Assembly: GCA_963383645.1 (NCBI GenBank)
Contig: OY726564.1
Location: forward strand, 107,267,540-107,331,539
Source of the DNA: Muscardinus avellanarius
Taxonomy: Eukaryota > Chordata > Mammalia > Rodentia > Gliridae
Direction of reading: 5' to 3'
Length of the DNA stretch: 64,000 nucleotides
In this document: positions 35,055 to 47,477 of the stretch, one piece after another
Position numbering within the stretch: the first letter of the stretch is position 1
Layout: every line of letters starts with the position of its first letter
Made by a program: the position numbers and the translations under genes
Notes under the pieces: generated by a model
Told to the model about the DNA's origin: nothing
What the model saw: only the letters and a program-made list of their open reading frames with translations
Databases searched by the model: none

Positions 35055-36640
35055 GACTAGACATGGTGGCACACACCTGTAATCCCCATACCCTGGAGGC
35101 TGAGACACGAGGATCGCAGGTTCAAAGACAACCTCAGCAACCTAGTGAGACTCTTGTTTTAAAACAAAAACATAAAAGGCTGGGGGTGTAGCTCCGAGGT
35201 AGAATGCCCTTGGTTCAATCCCTGTATCATAGGGGAAAAAAAGAAAAAGAAATGGGCATGTGGTGTGGTCAGTAGTGGTGGGAAAGGAAGCTGCCTTCAT
35301 GGGCAATCAGTTCAGGAACCAGTGAGTCCCGGGAGGGTCAGGAGGCATTCGTGGCCACAGGTGAAGAAGTGCAGTGCAGACACTGGCTAGAATCCACAGC
35401 AGCACTCAGCCAGTGCTTTTGTGCTCTTCGTACTCGGCCAGCGGCAAACAGGGAGTTAAGTGCAGCCCTAGCTGGGAGTCGTGGAACACACCTGTGACCA
35501 GTACTTGGGAGGCTGAGGAGGAGGATCGTAGGTTTGCGGCCAGCCTCAGCAACTTAGGGAAATCCTGTTTCAAATAATAGAAGGCAGGTGTGGTGACACA
35601 CACCTGTATCTAGTCCTTGGAGGATGGAACAGGAGGATCGCAGGTTTGAGGCCAGCCTCAGCAACTTAACACGACCAAAATAGGGCTGGGGATGTAGTTC
35701 AGAGGTAGAATGCCTCTGTACCAAAAAAAGTACAGCTCTGTTGCTCCTAACATAGGGTATGCTGACTTGGGAATGTGTTTCATAAGTGTGTGCGCCCACC
35801 CTCTTGTACGTGGGAATTGGGGAGGTGGGTGTGTTAAGAATCTCAGTCTCTGAATGTTGTTGGCCCAGAATTAGCAGAAACACCTGGGTACACTCAGCTG
35901 AGCCCTCACCAGCCTCCTCCCTGTGTCCACCCCACTTGGCCACACTCAACTAAAACCAGAGGGTTCATTGACACGTTTTACAGACTAGTTTCCTATCAAA
36001 TATGAACTAAATCATGAGAATAGAAGATTTATTCTTCTGTTTATAAAAACAGCAACTCTTGCTAGGTGTGACGACTTGCAGTTTGCAATCCCACAACTTG
36101 GGAGGCTGAGACAGGAGGATGCAGGTTAGTGAGGCCCTCTGCAAATTTGTGACACCCTGTTTCCAAGTAAAAATAAAGCCAGGCTTGGGGTGCAGCTCAG
36201 GCAGAACGCCTCTGGTTCCTTCCCCAGACACCCAGCACCTCCCCACACACACACACACACACAAGGAGCTCCCAGAAGTCACAGTGAACTAGAACCTACA
36301 GCTCACTGCAATGTAGTGAACTGGGCTAAAGTCAAGCAGTAAATGAGCCTGAAGGCAAAAGGCGTACAGGATTTCCCAGTGTTCATTCCCAGCGTCCACA
36401 GATTAGCAGGAGAATGTTTAACATGCTGTCCTTTTTTTTTTTTTTGGTACTAGGGATTGAACCCAGGGGCATTCTGCCTTTGAGCTACACTACCAATTCT
36501 TTAAAACATCTTTTTCTTCTTTTGAAACAGTTTTGCTCAGGGTTTTGCTAATGTACTGAGGCTGGCCTCAAACCTGTGATCCTCTTGTCACAGCCTCCCA
36601 GTACTGGAATTCCAGGCCTGTGCCCCCACACCTGGCTTTT
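35055..36640. repeat. Intergenic SINEs
   Basis: Plus copies at about 35055-35245, 35470-35580 (head), 35585-35725 and 36055-36265 (ends in (CA)n); minus copy at about 36432-36640. The stretches 35246-35470, 35726-36050 and 36641-36826 show no gene. Confidence 0.85.
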
Positions 36641-37085
36641 CCTGTGTGAGTGTAGGCAGGTTTCTGAGGTGACTCTTGGTTGAGGGATGTTCTGTCGTAA
36701 GCCGACCTTCACTTCAAGATGGGTTAGGGCTGCTTGGCCGGTGCTAGGCAGCTGGTGCTAAGACAGGGCGCGGGCAGCCGGGCCTCCAGGTGGCTCTCTG
36801 GCTTTCTAACTGCAGGTGCTGTGGTGCTCACCTGTGGGGAGCCATTAAGCCTTTCCCCTAAGTGAACATTTCTGACTCAGCTGACTCCTTCGCCCAGAGT
36901 CAACAAGGTTTGGGGTTATGGAAAGTTCAAAAAGGTCTGAGAGAAGGTCAGGTGGGATGACGCGAGGGCACTGATTAATCTGCCTGTAGTGTACGTGCTT
37001 TGGATTGGTCCTTAATGTATTCTGGTGGCACTAGAATGTTGACTGACCCGTAGCTGTCTAAATATCTCTGGAAGAACAAACCCAG

Positions 37086-37230
37086 CGTCGGCGTCGGCGC
37101 AATAAAGATGAGATTGACGCAGAAGTAGGCGTCGGCCAGGAGCGTCGGCGCAATAGAGAATACTGACCCAGGCGTAGGCGTCGACCCGTAGGAAATATTG
37201 ACCCAAGAATCGGGGTCGGCCAGTAGAGAT
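37086..37230 (+). repeat. Imperfect tandem repeats inside the LTR
   Basis: About three units containing the phrases cgtcggcgcaata, ttgac(g/c)cag and gtaggcgtcg. The first unit contains the AATAAA signal; in the second the same place reads AATAGA. Confidence 0.65.
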
Positions 37231-37305
37231 AATAGGCTGGCGGCTCCCCCACGCTAGAACTGAAAATTCTTCATCCTCACGCCTCTCTTCAGAACCCATA
37301 CTCTT

Positions 37306-37514
37306 AGCCGGGCGCGGCGGCGCACGCTTGTAATCCCCGCGCTTGGGAGGCGGAGACAGGAGGATCGCGCAGGTTCGGAGCCAGCCGCGCTGGCTTAACA
37401 GACCCTGTTTCCAAATAAAAAAAGTATAAAATAGGTCTGGGAGTGTAGCCCGGAGGTAGAAGGGTTTCCAGGAACCCCAGCACCACCAAAAAAAAAAAAA
37501 GAAAGAAAGAAAAA
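37306..37514 (+). repeat. Variant B1-dID SINE inserted in the LTR
   Basis: A well preserved copy of the variant subfamily with A-tail. It is flanked by a perfect 15-bp target-site duplication (agaacccatactctt at 37291-37305 and 37515-37529). It is younger than the provirus. Confidence 0.92.
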
Positions 37515-37548
37515 AGAACCCATACTCTTGCTGGCTGGCTCCGGCAGG

Positions 37549-37567
37549 TGGTGGCCCGTACGGGCAC
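37549..37567 (+). other. Primer-binding-site-like sequence
   Basis: tggtggcccgtacgggcac begins two bases after the LTR end and starts with the expected TGG. The primer tRNA is not certain; by eye the first 11 bases fit an elongator tRNA-Met end better than Lys types. Confidence 0.45.
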
Positions 37568-37874
37568 AATTCTGAAACTGAGGATCCCGTGAAGGACACC
37601 GCTGAGTAAAAAAGGAGCGCGCTCGAAAGATTTTTGGTAGCGGTGAAACGTGGGAATTTTGTAATATATAATTGGTCACTAAAGTAAAGCTGTGCACAAA
37701 AGAAACGAAGACAGAAAATGAAGAAACTAAGATAGAAAATGAAGGCGCCTAACATGTAAATAGGAATAGACGATAGGTCAGAAGATTAGTTCCTAACGTG
37801 TAAATAGTAATATACAATGGGTCAGAAGATTAGTTTTTTGTTTTTCTTACATAGGCTTTTTGTTAGAGAAACCA

Positions 37875-39170
37875 GGAGGGAACAGAGGGCGCTCTGCCTT
37901 CGCTTCCTGAAGAAGAAGAAACTTTAGATACTGAAAGAGAGGAGTATCTTGCGGAAACGGCTGCTCGGTACATAGAGATGAGCTGGGGCTTATCCAGACA
38001 TTCCGAGAACAGTCACCGGAGCCCGATTTGTGTATAAAGCAATTACCAACAGCCATAGAGACTTTAGTTAAACGAGTAGATCAGAGAGCTCCTTCAAATA
38101 GTGAAAAGGGAGGACCTCAGCAATATCCTCCTATTATCAGAGACGCAAGCCTTCAAAATTCTCCCCCTGTAGCATTTGCTAGACAAAACAGTGAAAGACA
38201 CAGCTCTTTATCTCCACTATCACTGCTTCAAGCAGCTATAAATTAGGCTGTGGAAAACGGAGAAGATACTAGAGGATTCAGAGTTTTTCCGGTTACTGAA
38301 GACCCTGATGGTCAAGGAGGTGTTATTAGGGGGCACAGGCCCTTTCCTTTCAAACAATTAAAAGAATTAAAAACGGCTTGTGCTCAATATGGGCCAACGG
38401 CGCCTTTTCCTCAAGCCATGTTAGAATCTCTCTCCATGGAGGCTCTGTGTCCTTCTGATTGGAAACAGCCCGAGCTTGTTTATCAGGGGGTGATCTTTTA
38501 TTATGGAAGTCTGAATTTGCAGAACAATGCCAATCCGCAGCAGATTTGAACACAGCTCAGGGAATACCCATAAACTTTGATATGTTAGCAGGAGAAGGAC
38601 AGTTTAGGGAGACCGCTCAGCGATTGAAATTTAGTCTGGCTTCTTACGCTCAGACCAGTGCTGCTGCGCGTCGAGCATGGAACAGGTTGCCTTCTTCAGG
38701 AAAACAAACAGAAGATCTTTCAAAATTGAGACAAGGACCAGATGAGCCATATCAGGAGTTTGTAGCCAGGTTATTACAGGCTGCTGGTCTATTGATAGGC
38801 GACAGTGAAGCAGGGCTGCTGCTCATAAAGCAGTTAGCCTTTGAGAATGCTAATGCTGTGTGTCAAGCTGCCTTACGCCCTTTTAGAAAGGAGACCTGTC
38901 TGATTATATTTGGCTATGTTCCCATATAGGACCTGCATATACACAGGGATTAGCTATGGCTGCAGCATTACAGCTGTACAAGAAATCCTTTTCCAACAAC
39001 ATAAAAAATCGGGACCTAAGAATAATATGGTTAAAAGCTATGTGTGTAGACAAAATGGTCATTTAGTTAACTGTCCACAGAGGCAGAGTGCTAGTAATAG
39101 AGCCAGGCTTATGCCCTCGATGTAGAAGAGGGAAGCACTGGGCTAAGGAATGTAAATCAAGGACCACCTG
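37875..39170 (+). pseudogene. gag: Degraded retroviral gag
   Basis: Betaretroviral gag features can be read in pieces. There is an acidic stretch near 37900-37970. A capsid N-terminal part lies at 38250-38470 (RPFPFKQLKELK, then ACAQYGPTAPF). A capsid C-terminal part lies at 38530-38890 (WNRLPSSG, QGPDEPYQEFVARLLQAAG). Two nucleocapsid zinc knuckles lie at about 39034-39165. The first knuckle has Ser for its first Cys ([13 protein letters not shown]); the second is intact in pattern (CPRCRRGKHWAKEC). Breaks seen: a stop at about 38245-38247, a frame change near 38465, a stop near 38927, and a frame change between the knuckles. No gag start codon is evident. Confidence 0.75.
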
Positions 39171-39244
39171 TCAGGAAATGGGAGGAGGGGCCGCCCCAGG
39201 CCCCGCAGCAACAATGTTATGGGGCGCTCCAGACAGCTGTACCA

Positions 39245-39660
39245 CAGCAGGGCTACCCTCAACAGAACAGTCCATTCAGGACTTACTCAGAGCAACCCCA
39301 GGCAGCGCAGGATTGGACCTCTGTGCCTCCACCTACACAGTATTAACTCCCGAAATGGGGATGCAGGCCCTTCCTACTGGCGTTTATGGTCCGTTACCTA
39401 AAGGGACAGTAGGATTGTTGTTAGGACGGAGTAGTGTCACCATGAAGGGAATTATAGCAGCCCCTGGAGTAGTTGATTCTGACTATGAAGGAGAAATAAA
39501 AATCATGATACATTCTCCTCAAGGGATAGCTGTTATTAACTCAGGTCAACGACTGGCACAATTAGTATTGCTACCTCAGGTGCAAACTAACAATAGTGCT
39601 CAGAGACCTAAATGGGGTAAAAAAGGATTTGGCTCATCAGATGCCTTTTGGGTCCAAGCG
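39245..39660 (+). pseudogene. Retroviral dUTPase domain (pro frame)
   Basis: This part of the frame 39088-39699 keeps all five motifs of the trimeric dUTPase family in order: GSAGLDLCA (motif 1), GRSS (2), GVVDSDYEGEI (3), GQRLAQLVLLP (4) and a glycine-rich GKKGFGSSD end (5). It has no internal stop. The fused zinc knuckle just upstream and the protease just downstream are the order expected in betaretroviruses, which encode dUTPase upstream of protease. It has no start of its own and would depend on frameshifting from the broken gag, so it is listed as a relic. Confidence 0.8.
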
Positions 39661-39664
39661 ATTG

Positions 39665-39965
39665 GAACTCAAAAGACCAGAACTGAAATTGTTTATTAAT
39701 GGGAAAGAATTTTCAGGGTTATTAGACACGGGAGCAGATGTTTCTGTCATAACAGCTGATCTATGGCCTAACAAATGGCCTAAGCATTCTTCCCTCACTC
39801 ACCTTAAAGGCATAGGACAGACGCAAAACCCCGAACAAAGCAGTGACTGGCTTACTTGGGGAGATGAGGAAGGCCATTCTGGAGTTTTTCAGCCCTATAT
39901 TGTTCCAGGACTTCCTGTCAACGTATGGGGCTGAGATGTTATGCAGAACATGGGGGTATATCTTT
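39665..39965 (+). pseudogene. pro: Retroviral aspartic protease relic
   Basis: The frame 39596-39934 contains the active-site motif LLDTGADVSVI (about 39718-39750), a flap-like GIGQT and a C-terminal GLPVNVWG. A stop follows at once (39932-39934). The same frame continues after the stop for about ten codons, up to the junction with the inverted LTR piece. Relative to the dUTPase frame there is a one-base frame change near 39650-39680, whereas the two are one frame in functional relatives. Confidence 0.75.
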
Positions 39966-40054
39966 ATAACCCCAAACCTTCTTGACTCTGGGCGAAGGAC
40001 AGTCAGCTGAGTCAGAGACATTAATTTAGGGGAAAGCCTTGATGGCTCCCCTCA
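39966..40054 (-). repeat. Inverted LTR (U3) start
   Basis: The reverse complement of 36833-36919: shared words include ataaccccaaacctt, ttgactctgggcgaagga, gtcagctgagtcaga and aggggaaag. About nine substitutions and a 2-bp insertion separate the copies. It ends in the expected CA (40053-40054), the inverted form of the LTR start TG. Similarity stops at 39965, at the end of the protease frame. Confidence 0.85.
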
Positions 40055-40060
40055 CTCACC

Positions 40061-42680
40061 TGAGTGCCTCCCCTTCCTCCCCTCCCCCTCCCTCACACCT
40101 GAGCACTCTCCGCTGTGTCCTCCCTCCTCCCCAGAGGCCACTTCTGGCAGAGGGGAGCCAGAGAGCAAGTTCTGAGTAAAGCCCAGTGCAACCAGGATGG
40201 CCCTGCCAAGGGGAAGGGCCGAGGGCCTCGTCCTTCTGCACCTGCCTTTTAAACCTTAATCTTGAACTTGGGAACCGAGGAAAGAGGAGCTCAGCCACCT
40301 GCGGGCTCTTGGGTGTGATGACTGTCCTTCATTCCTCAGTCCCTGGGGCAGGGGAGGCAGCGAGGGAGAAGGGAAGGGAGGTCTGGGAAGGCTGGGGCAT
40401 TAATGGAGGCGGGGAGAGGAGCGGAGCCCAGAGGCACCTTCCGCCCTGATTCTGAGCAGCCCCAGCGTGGGCCCCGCTGCCTCCAGCAGGCAGCTCGGGG
40501 ACTAAAGAGAAAGCGGCACTAAAGAGATGCGAGCCAGGCATCAGCTCCCTAATTTTACAATAGACTACAGTGGGCATCCTGACACCCAGCTTACAGGTGG
40601 AGGTCCGAGACAATGCTGAAGTCAGTAGGAAGTAGCGGAACAGGCAGGGTTCACCCTCAAGTCTAACTTAAAATCCTCCCTTTAGCCAGGCAGGGTGACG
40701 CCCGCTTGCAATCCCGGCACTTGGGAGGCTAAGACAGGAGGAGTGCGGTTCAGGGCCAACCTCAGCTACTTAGTGACGACCTCTGCAACTCAGAACCTGT
40801 TTAAAAATAAAAAATAAAACAGGGCTGAGGGTAGAGCCCAGAGAATGCCCAGAATACCTCTGGGTTCAATCCACAGTCCTGCAGTGAAAAATAAAAACCA
40901 ACATCCTCCCTCTCAGCACTGCCACTAGATTGTCTGATAGTCTGCAGGGTGTGTCTGTCAGAATCACGGGTCATACACGTAGAAGAAGGAAGATGTATTT
41001 GCTCACCGTTTGTTGGAGATTCCGGGCTCAGTCCGTGTGAGGCTGCGGCCAGAAGGTCAGGGCGTGGGGCGGGGGTGGAAGGGGAGGAGCATAGCCTCAG
41101 CCCACCCCTCCCCGCAGGACGCCTCCTTGGCAACCAAGCCCACTCCCAGCATTGCCACCTTGTTTCTGGGAGGGCCAGGGGACATTCTAAGTCCAAACCA
41201 CTTTGAGGGGTACGGGGTCCCAGGGAGAAAGGGGCCTTGGGAGCCGGGAGCCGCTGCTCCCCTCCCCTGTGTCCCAGGCAGTGGCTGCGGGCGAGGCTCA
41301 GAGGGTGCCATGTGCCCTGCAGGAGGACTCAGCATTTCACAAGAACCCCGGGCACCCTGGGACACACTCAGAAGCCGCAGCACGTTTTGGGAGACCATGT
41401 GCTCCCAGGTTCTCCGCAGCAGGAGCTGATGGGCATGGAGGAGCCACTAGAACGGCGGATTAGAGGCAGAGAGGGCCAGAACCGGGAGGAGGGCGAGGGG
41501 CTGCTCCCCTGTGGCTGAGAGGCAAGCTGGGGGCAGGCCGGGGGCCGGGCCCCAGGAGGCCGGGCCTCTTCCTTCCTGTCAAGCAGCGCGGTGGAGGGGC
41601 CTCCCTTGCCCCTTCTGCTGCGCCAGCCCCAGGCAGTCACCGTGTGGGGAGCTCCTCTCAGGAATTACCCCAGCACTGAGCAACGTGCATGAATCCACAC
41701 AGAGAGCCGCTGAAGCCCAGGCACAGGGACCTGGACTGGCACAGTGCAGACGATGTGGCTCATGGTGGATAGGGGACAGAGCTCTGTGGGTCAGCGGAGC
41801 CCGTGGGTGCAGGTGACGGCCCTGCGGTTCTGACCATGGCTTCTGCCTCCTTTTCCGTCTTCCCCATCAGGCCTAGATTGTGCAGTGGCCTGAGCTGAGG
41901 TCCAGGGATGCCAGGGACAGAGCTGGGCCAAGGCCTGCGCCGGGCCAGCCCTGCCTCCCCCGGCCCAGGTGGGAGGGCAGAGTCTGGGTGGGTGGGCAGG
42001 GGCTGAGAGTCACCTCGGGGCCTGATTTCTGTTTCTGGAGAACTGTGGAGGCAGCTGGGCCTCCTGTTCCCTGGGCTGCTGCCCCGGCTAGGGACAACTG
42101 CTGCAGTGCGGGGGGCTGGGGGCCATCGACTCAGGCCAGGGGCCCCGCCTCGTGGCTGGAGTCATAGGTGCCTGGCCTGCCTCCCTGCCCCGCCCATGAG
42201 CACATGCACAGACACGTTCTCTTTTGCACACACGACGCTATTCCCTGGCTCTTGGGTTCTCTGCCCCCCCCCCCCCCCCGTCCTGTTTGGTATTCTCTGC
42301 CCAGCAACCTTCTCTCCCACCTCCCCACACATCGCAGGGCTGGCTGAGTGGGATTTGAACCAGAGCTGCAGGGTGGGTGGAGAGACCACAGGTCTGCGGG
42401 GGATAGGAGGGTGGAAGCCGGGGTCTCAGGCAGCACGGCTTCAACCCGGAGGGGGGGGCACTACTCCACTCTAATCCCTTTTCCCAGTAGATCCCCCAGA
42501 TGGGAACTCCAGCGAGGGGTGCCCTGCCGCAGGTGAGTGCTTTGTTGAGGGGCCGGCGCGGGGGAAGAGAGGAACCAGGTGGATGTCGGTGCTGAACTAG
42601 GTGTCGGCATGGCGTATTTGCTCTTAAATCCAGGCCCAGCCGCTCCCTGCCCTGGACAAGAAGAGAAGAGCCTTGTGGAG
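40061..42680. other. Intergenic GC-rich DNA between TOR1AIP2 and FAM163A
   Basis: The two genes are convergent. The stretch holds one plus-oriented SINE (about 40684-40890), a possible MIR relic (about 40590-40665), a C-run (about 42262-42279) and GC-rich single-copy sequence. The many 60-167-codon frames on both strands are GC-driven chance frames without recognisable domains. Confidence 0.5.
40684..40890 (+). repeat. B1-dID SINE
   Basis: Plus-oriented dimer between the two genes: agccaggcagggtgacgccc head and a shortened ID tail ending in ccacagtcctgcag. Confidence 0.8.
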
Positions 42681-42700
42681 TTTCTATTTCAAATTTCTCA

Positions 42701-42706
42701 TTTATT
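42701..42706 (-). terminator. FAM163A: FAM163A polyadenylation signal
   Basis: Minus-strand AATAAA in an AT-rich pocket within GC-rich DNA, at the place expected for the end of a long 3' UTR. Confidence 0.5.
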
Positions 42707-43599
42707 CTGACATTCACTTGGTTGTGACTCCAAGTTATCAAAGATGCGAGACAAGAAATATGCAGCCAGAGCAGTGATGTAGAGGCAGGAAAGATGGCAG
42801 AGAGGACGGTGCCCCCTCCTCTTCCTGTCCAGGGATCCCACTGAAGAGTGTACAGTGTCCCCAGGCACAGCCCCGCGGCCGAGGACCGTGTGCTGGGGAG
42901 CGAGCGGCAGTGAGCTCAGCCTGGGCCGGAGCCTGCACCCCGAGGCTGGGCCAAGCGGGGAGGGCTGGGCCCATCTTCTAACACCCTGGACCTGGCTGTG
43001 GACACGTGGGCTAGCAGCACGTAGGTGGGAAAGCTACAGGAGACAGAGGCGCAGGAGCCTTGCGTTCAAGGACCCAGCAGATCGGGGCAAGAAGCGGGTG
43101 ATGCCTAACTGGGTTGTCCTGATTTTTTTTTGAGGGCAGGAGGTACCGTGATGGTATTTTTAGTGAGGAAGGCTGTGGCCCCGGCGTGGATTGGCTGTGG
43201 AATTGCAGGGGCGCAAGGCACTGGGGTTGAAAGGTGGGGAGATCTTGGGAAGCCCTCGCCTCCGGGAGCACTAAAGGGCCCTCAGACTCTATCTGGGCAA
43301 GCCTCGCTTCCCTGGAGTCTCAGAGAATATAAACTGGTCCCAGCGCCGATGAGCGCCTGGGTCTTCTGCTTCTCTACCGAGGGCCATTAATTGTAGGCTG
43401 AGATCGAGGTGCTGCGTGCCCTGTGATCCAAAGGCATGCGTTTCCCTCCCTTCCCAACCCCCTCAGCTGCATCATACCCTCTTGAATGCAAAATCCAGGT
43501 TCCTGCAGAGAGGCCAGCCGCTTCCCTGCACCACCCTCTGCAACATTTAACGACTCAGGGATGGGTCAGTAGGTCACTTAATGACTTAGAAGCAGGGAC

Positions 43600-43835
43600 A
43601 GCCAGCTAGGTACAGTGGCACACACATGTAACTCAGTACTTGGGAGGTGGAGACAGGAGGATTGCAGGTTTGAGGCCAGCCTCAGCAACTTAACCAGACC
43701 CCCAACAACTTAGCCAGGCCCTGTTTCAAAAAAAAAATTTAAAAAGGATTGGGGTGTATAGCTCAGAGGTAGAATGCCCCCCTGGGTTCAATCCCTAGTG
43801 CCACAAAAAACAAAAACAGAAGAAGGGACAGTCAT
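43600..43835 (+). repeat. B1-dID SINE in FAM163A 3' UTR
   Basis: Plus-oriented copy, antisense to FAM163A: gctaggtacagtggcacac head, duplicated caacttarccag phrase in the middle, ID tail ending in ccctagtgccac and an A-rich end. Confidence 0.85.
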
Positions 43836-45030
43836 CTTTCACTGCAGAGGCAACTGGGAAATTCTTCAGGCATACTTAAAAAGCATAAGGCCACCACTGG
43901 GTTATAAGCAGGAAGTGGGACGAACTTGGGCCTGGAGGGAGACAGCCACGAATGGCCCTTCGCCAGGAGTCTGGGGAGTGGAGGCCGGGGGGCAGCAAGC
44001 ATGAAACCCAAGTGCTGACACGCTGTCTCAGGAGCTCAGGAGCGAGGGCTGTTGCTCCTCAAGGGACAGAGTGGCTTCAGTGTCACAGGCACACACCAGG
44101 CAGGGTCCAGTCTCTAGAGCAGCTCCTGGGATGGCTCAACCGTGGCGGCGTTGCCCATGGAGATGCCAGGCTCCTCTGTACCAGCCGGCTGGTTGCCATG
44201 GGGACTGGCCCCCGTAATCACCGCCATCACTCCTGCCTGGGGCTCCAATCGTTTTTCCTAGTTGGTACCCCAGGACCCCACTCTGAAGGCTGCAAAGCCA
44301 TCGCACATTGGCTATGGGGATGGAGGGACACCCTCAGCCTGATGGACCAGGGTGACAGTGCAACCTCCCCAGCTCAGCTTGTCCAGCAGGGCAGCCCGAG
44401 GATGTGGGGGAGACGAGGTTGTAGAGTTGCGGAATGTGTGTGGACCGTCCCGACACAGGACCAGGGGCCGGGGGCTTTAAAGTCACCTTGATGTGATCTG
44501 TGAGGAGGGGACAGGTGCAGATGTGGCAGGCTCAGGAGGCCACCTCCCTGCCGGAGCGGCCACGGCGGCAGCACTCTACGAAAACCAACGGACGAACCTA
44601 GGCCGCGAGCTAGCGCATGTGCCTTAGCGCGTCCTGAGGAGTCCCGCTCACAGTAGCCCTTCTCGCTTCTCACGTTCTGGAATGCCTGGGCCTCCCTTCT
44701 TGCCTGTGGCTCCCTTTCTTTCAGACATGGCCACTCCATCTCCCAAGGCCTCTAGAAGCCTCCAGAGCCTCTGCCTGCCTTTCCCTGGCTCTCCTTTCCA
44801 GAGCCCAGCAAAGCCAGGGTTTGGGATAGTGGAAGGAGGTGGTGCTGGGGCTGGGAGAGGGGGAAGTCCAACAGAGAGGCCGGGACCTTCCCCCTCCTCC
44901 CGGGTCCACCTCTGGGCCACCGGGTTGGAGCCAGGCCTCCCCTGGTTCTCAAAGACACAGCAGCTCCAATCCTGGTGAACCGCTCCCGCTGGGGCCGCCG
45001 GGCGTGGGCGCTGGCCCGGGGTGGAAGGGG

Positions 45031-46502
<1,472 letters not shown>

Positions 46503-46659
46503 CTGCAAGACACCGGAGGGCACAGCTGGAGGCCGGGGACCTGCGGGTACCCAATGGTACTGAGCCAGGGTGGGGCGGGTTACGGCTGCCAGAGGGAACC
46601 CAAGAGGCCAGGGTCTCTCCATGTTAAAGGTTTTTGCTGTCTAGTCTTCTCCCCTTCCA

Positions 46660-47105
46660 CCTCTCCTTCCTCCTTTTCCTCCTCCTTCTCCTCCTCCTCC
46701 TTCTCTTTGTGGTACTGGGGATTGAACCCAGGGGCATTCCACTTCTGAGCTATATACCCAGCCTTATTTTATTTTATTTTTTTATTTTTTGGTGGTACTG
46801 GGGTTCCTGGAAACCCTTCTACCTCCTGGCTACACTCCCAGACCTATTTTTATATTTTTATTTGGAAACAGGCTCTCTTAAGCCAGAGAGGTTGGCTTCG
46901 AACCTGTGCGATCCTCCTGTCTCCGCCTCCCAAGCGCAGGGATTACAAGCGTGCGCCACCACACCCGGCTATTTTTTATTTTGATACAGGGTCTCTCTAA
47001 GTTACAAAAAGCCTCACTAAGTTGCTGAGGCTGGCCTCGAACCTGTGATCCTCCTGCCTCAGTCTTCCACGTACTGGGATTACAAAGCATGTGCCACCCT
47101 GCCAG
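46660..47105 (-). repeat. Pyrimidine tract and nested SINEs
   Basis: A (CCT/CTT)n pyrimidine run (46660-46704) is followed by an older minus SINE. That SINE is split into tail 46706-46770 and head 46972-47103 by a younger variant-subfamily copy (46786-46971) inserted in the A-rich linker. Confidence 0.85.
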
Positions 47106-47395
47106 ACTTCTTTCTTGGCTTCCCCTCCTCCACGGCTCCAAGACACAGAGAATACTAGAATAAGAAGATCTCTTCTGAGTCCTCACAGCCACCTTTTGGG
47201 ATGGTTACTGATCAACCCTCGTCTTGCAGGAGGAACCGAAGCGTTGATGCGTTTGGCTGGGATTCCGCGCAGCCTGGTTCCTCCCAGGGCCCGTGCCCTT
47301 TATCACCGCTCTCCTGGGCACAGACGCCAGTGGTCCCTGACAGGGCTCTAAACTCAAAAGTTCTGCCTGGTTCACTCTGGCTCTAACCCCGAGTC

Positions 47396-47399
47396 GTGC

Positions 47400-47472
<73 letters not shown>
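47396..47472. repeat. (GT)n microsatellite
   Basis: About 35 GT units with one TT interruption, beginning with GTGCGTGC. Both strands give spurious Cys-Val or Thr-His frames. Confidence 0.9.

Positions 47473-47477
<5 letters not shown>

Larger units (their letters stand above)
36833..37546 (+). repeat. 5' LTR of the endogenous retrovirus
   Basis: It starts tgtggggagccattaag, close to the usual start of IAP-type LTRs, and ends at a CA (37545-37546) just before the primer-site-like sequence. An AATAAA at 37101-37106 would be the LTR polyadenylation signal. Imperfect 40-50-bp repeats (cgtcggcgcaata-type) fill 37086-37230. Without the inserted SINE (37306-37514) and its target duplication, the LTR is about 490 bp. 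Confidence 0.7.
36827..40060 (+). mobile_element. Rearranged class II endogenous retrovirus with two U3-type ends
   Basis: A defective betaretrovirus/IAP-like provirus. Order: 6-bp direct repeat CTCACC (36827-36832), 5' LTR (36833 to about 37546), primer-binding-site-like sequence, degraded gag, dUTPase and protease frames, then an inverted copy of the first ~88 bp of the LTR (39966-40054), and CTCACC again (40055-40060). No polymerase, envelope or 3' LTR in the normal orientation is present. Both outer ends read TG...CA. The frames carry stops and frameshifts, so the copy is dead. The two LTR pieces differ at roughly a tenth of their positions by eye, which indicates considerable age. Confidence 0.8.
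42680..45030 (-). other. FAM163A: FAM163A 3' UTR
   Basis: On the minus strand it runs from the stop at 45031 to the polyadenylation signal at 42701-42706 (TTTATT on the given strand, AATAAA on the minus strand), so cleavage is expected near 42680. That gives a 3' UTR of about 2.3 kb. One SINE (43600-43835) lies inside. The plus-strand frame of 179 codons at 43952 and others here are not supported. Confidence 0.55.

Noticed and set aside
36827..40060. Interpretation as an ordinary 5' provirus fragment truncated by later deletion
   Set aside because: The exact 6-bp duplication at both ends and the CA at the inverted end argue that the right boundary was made at integration.
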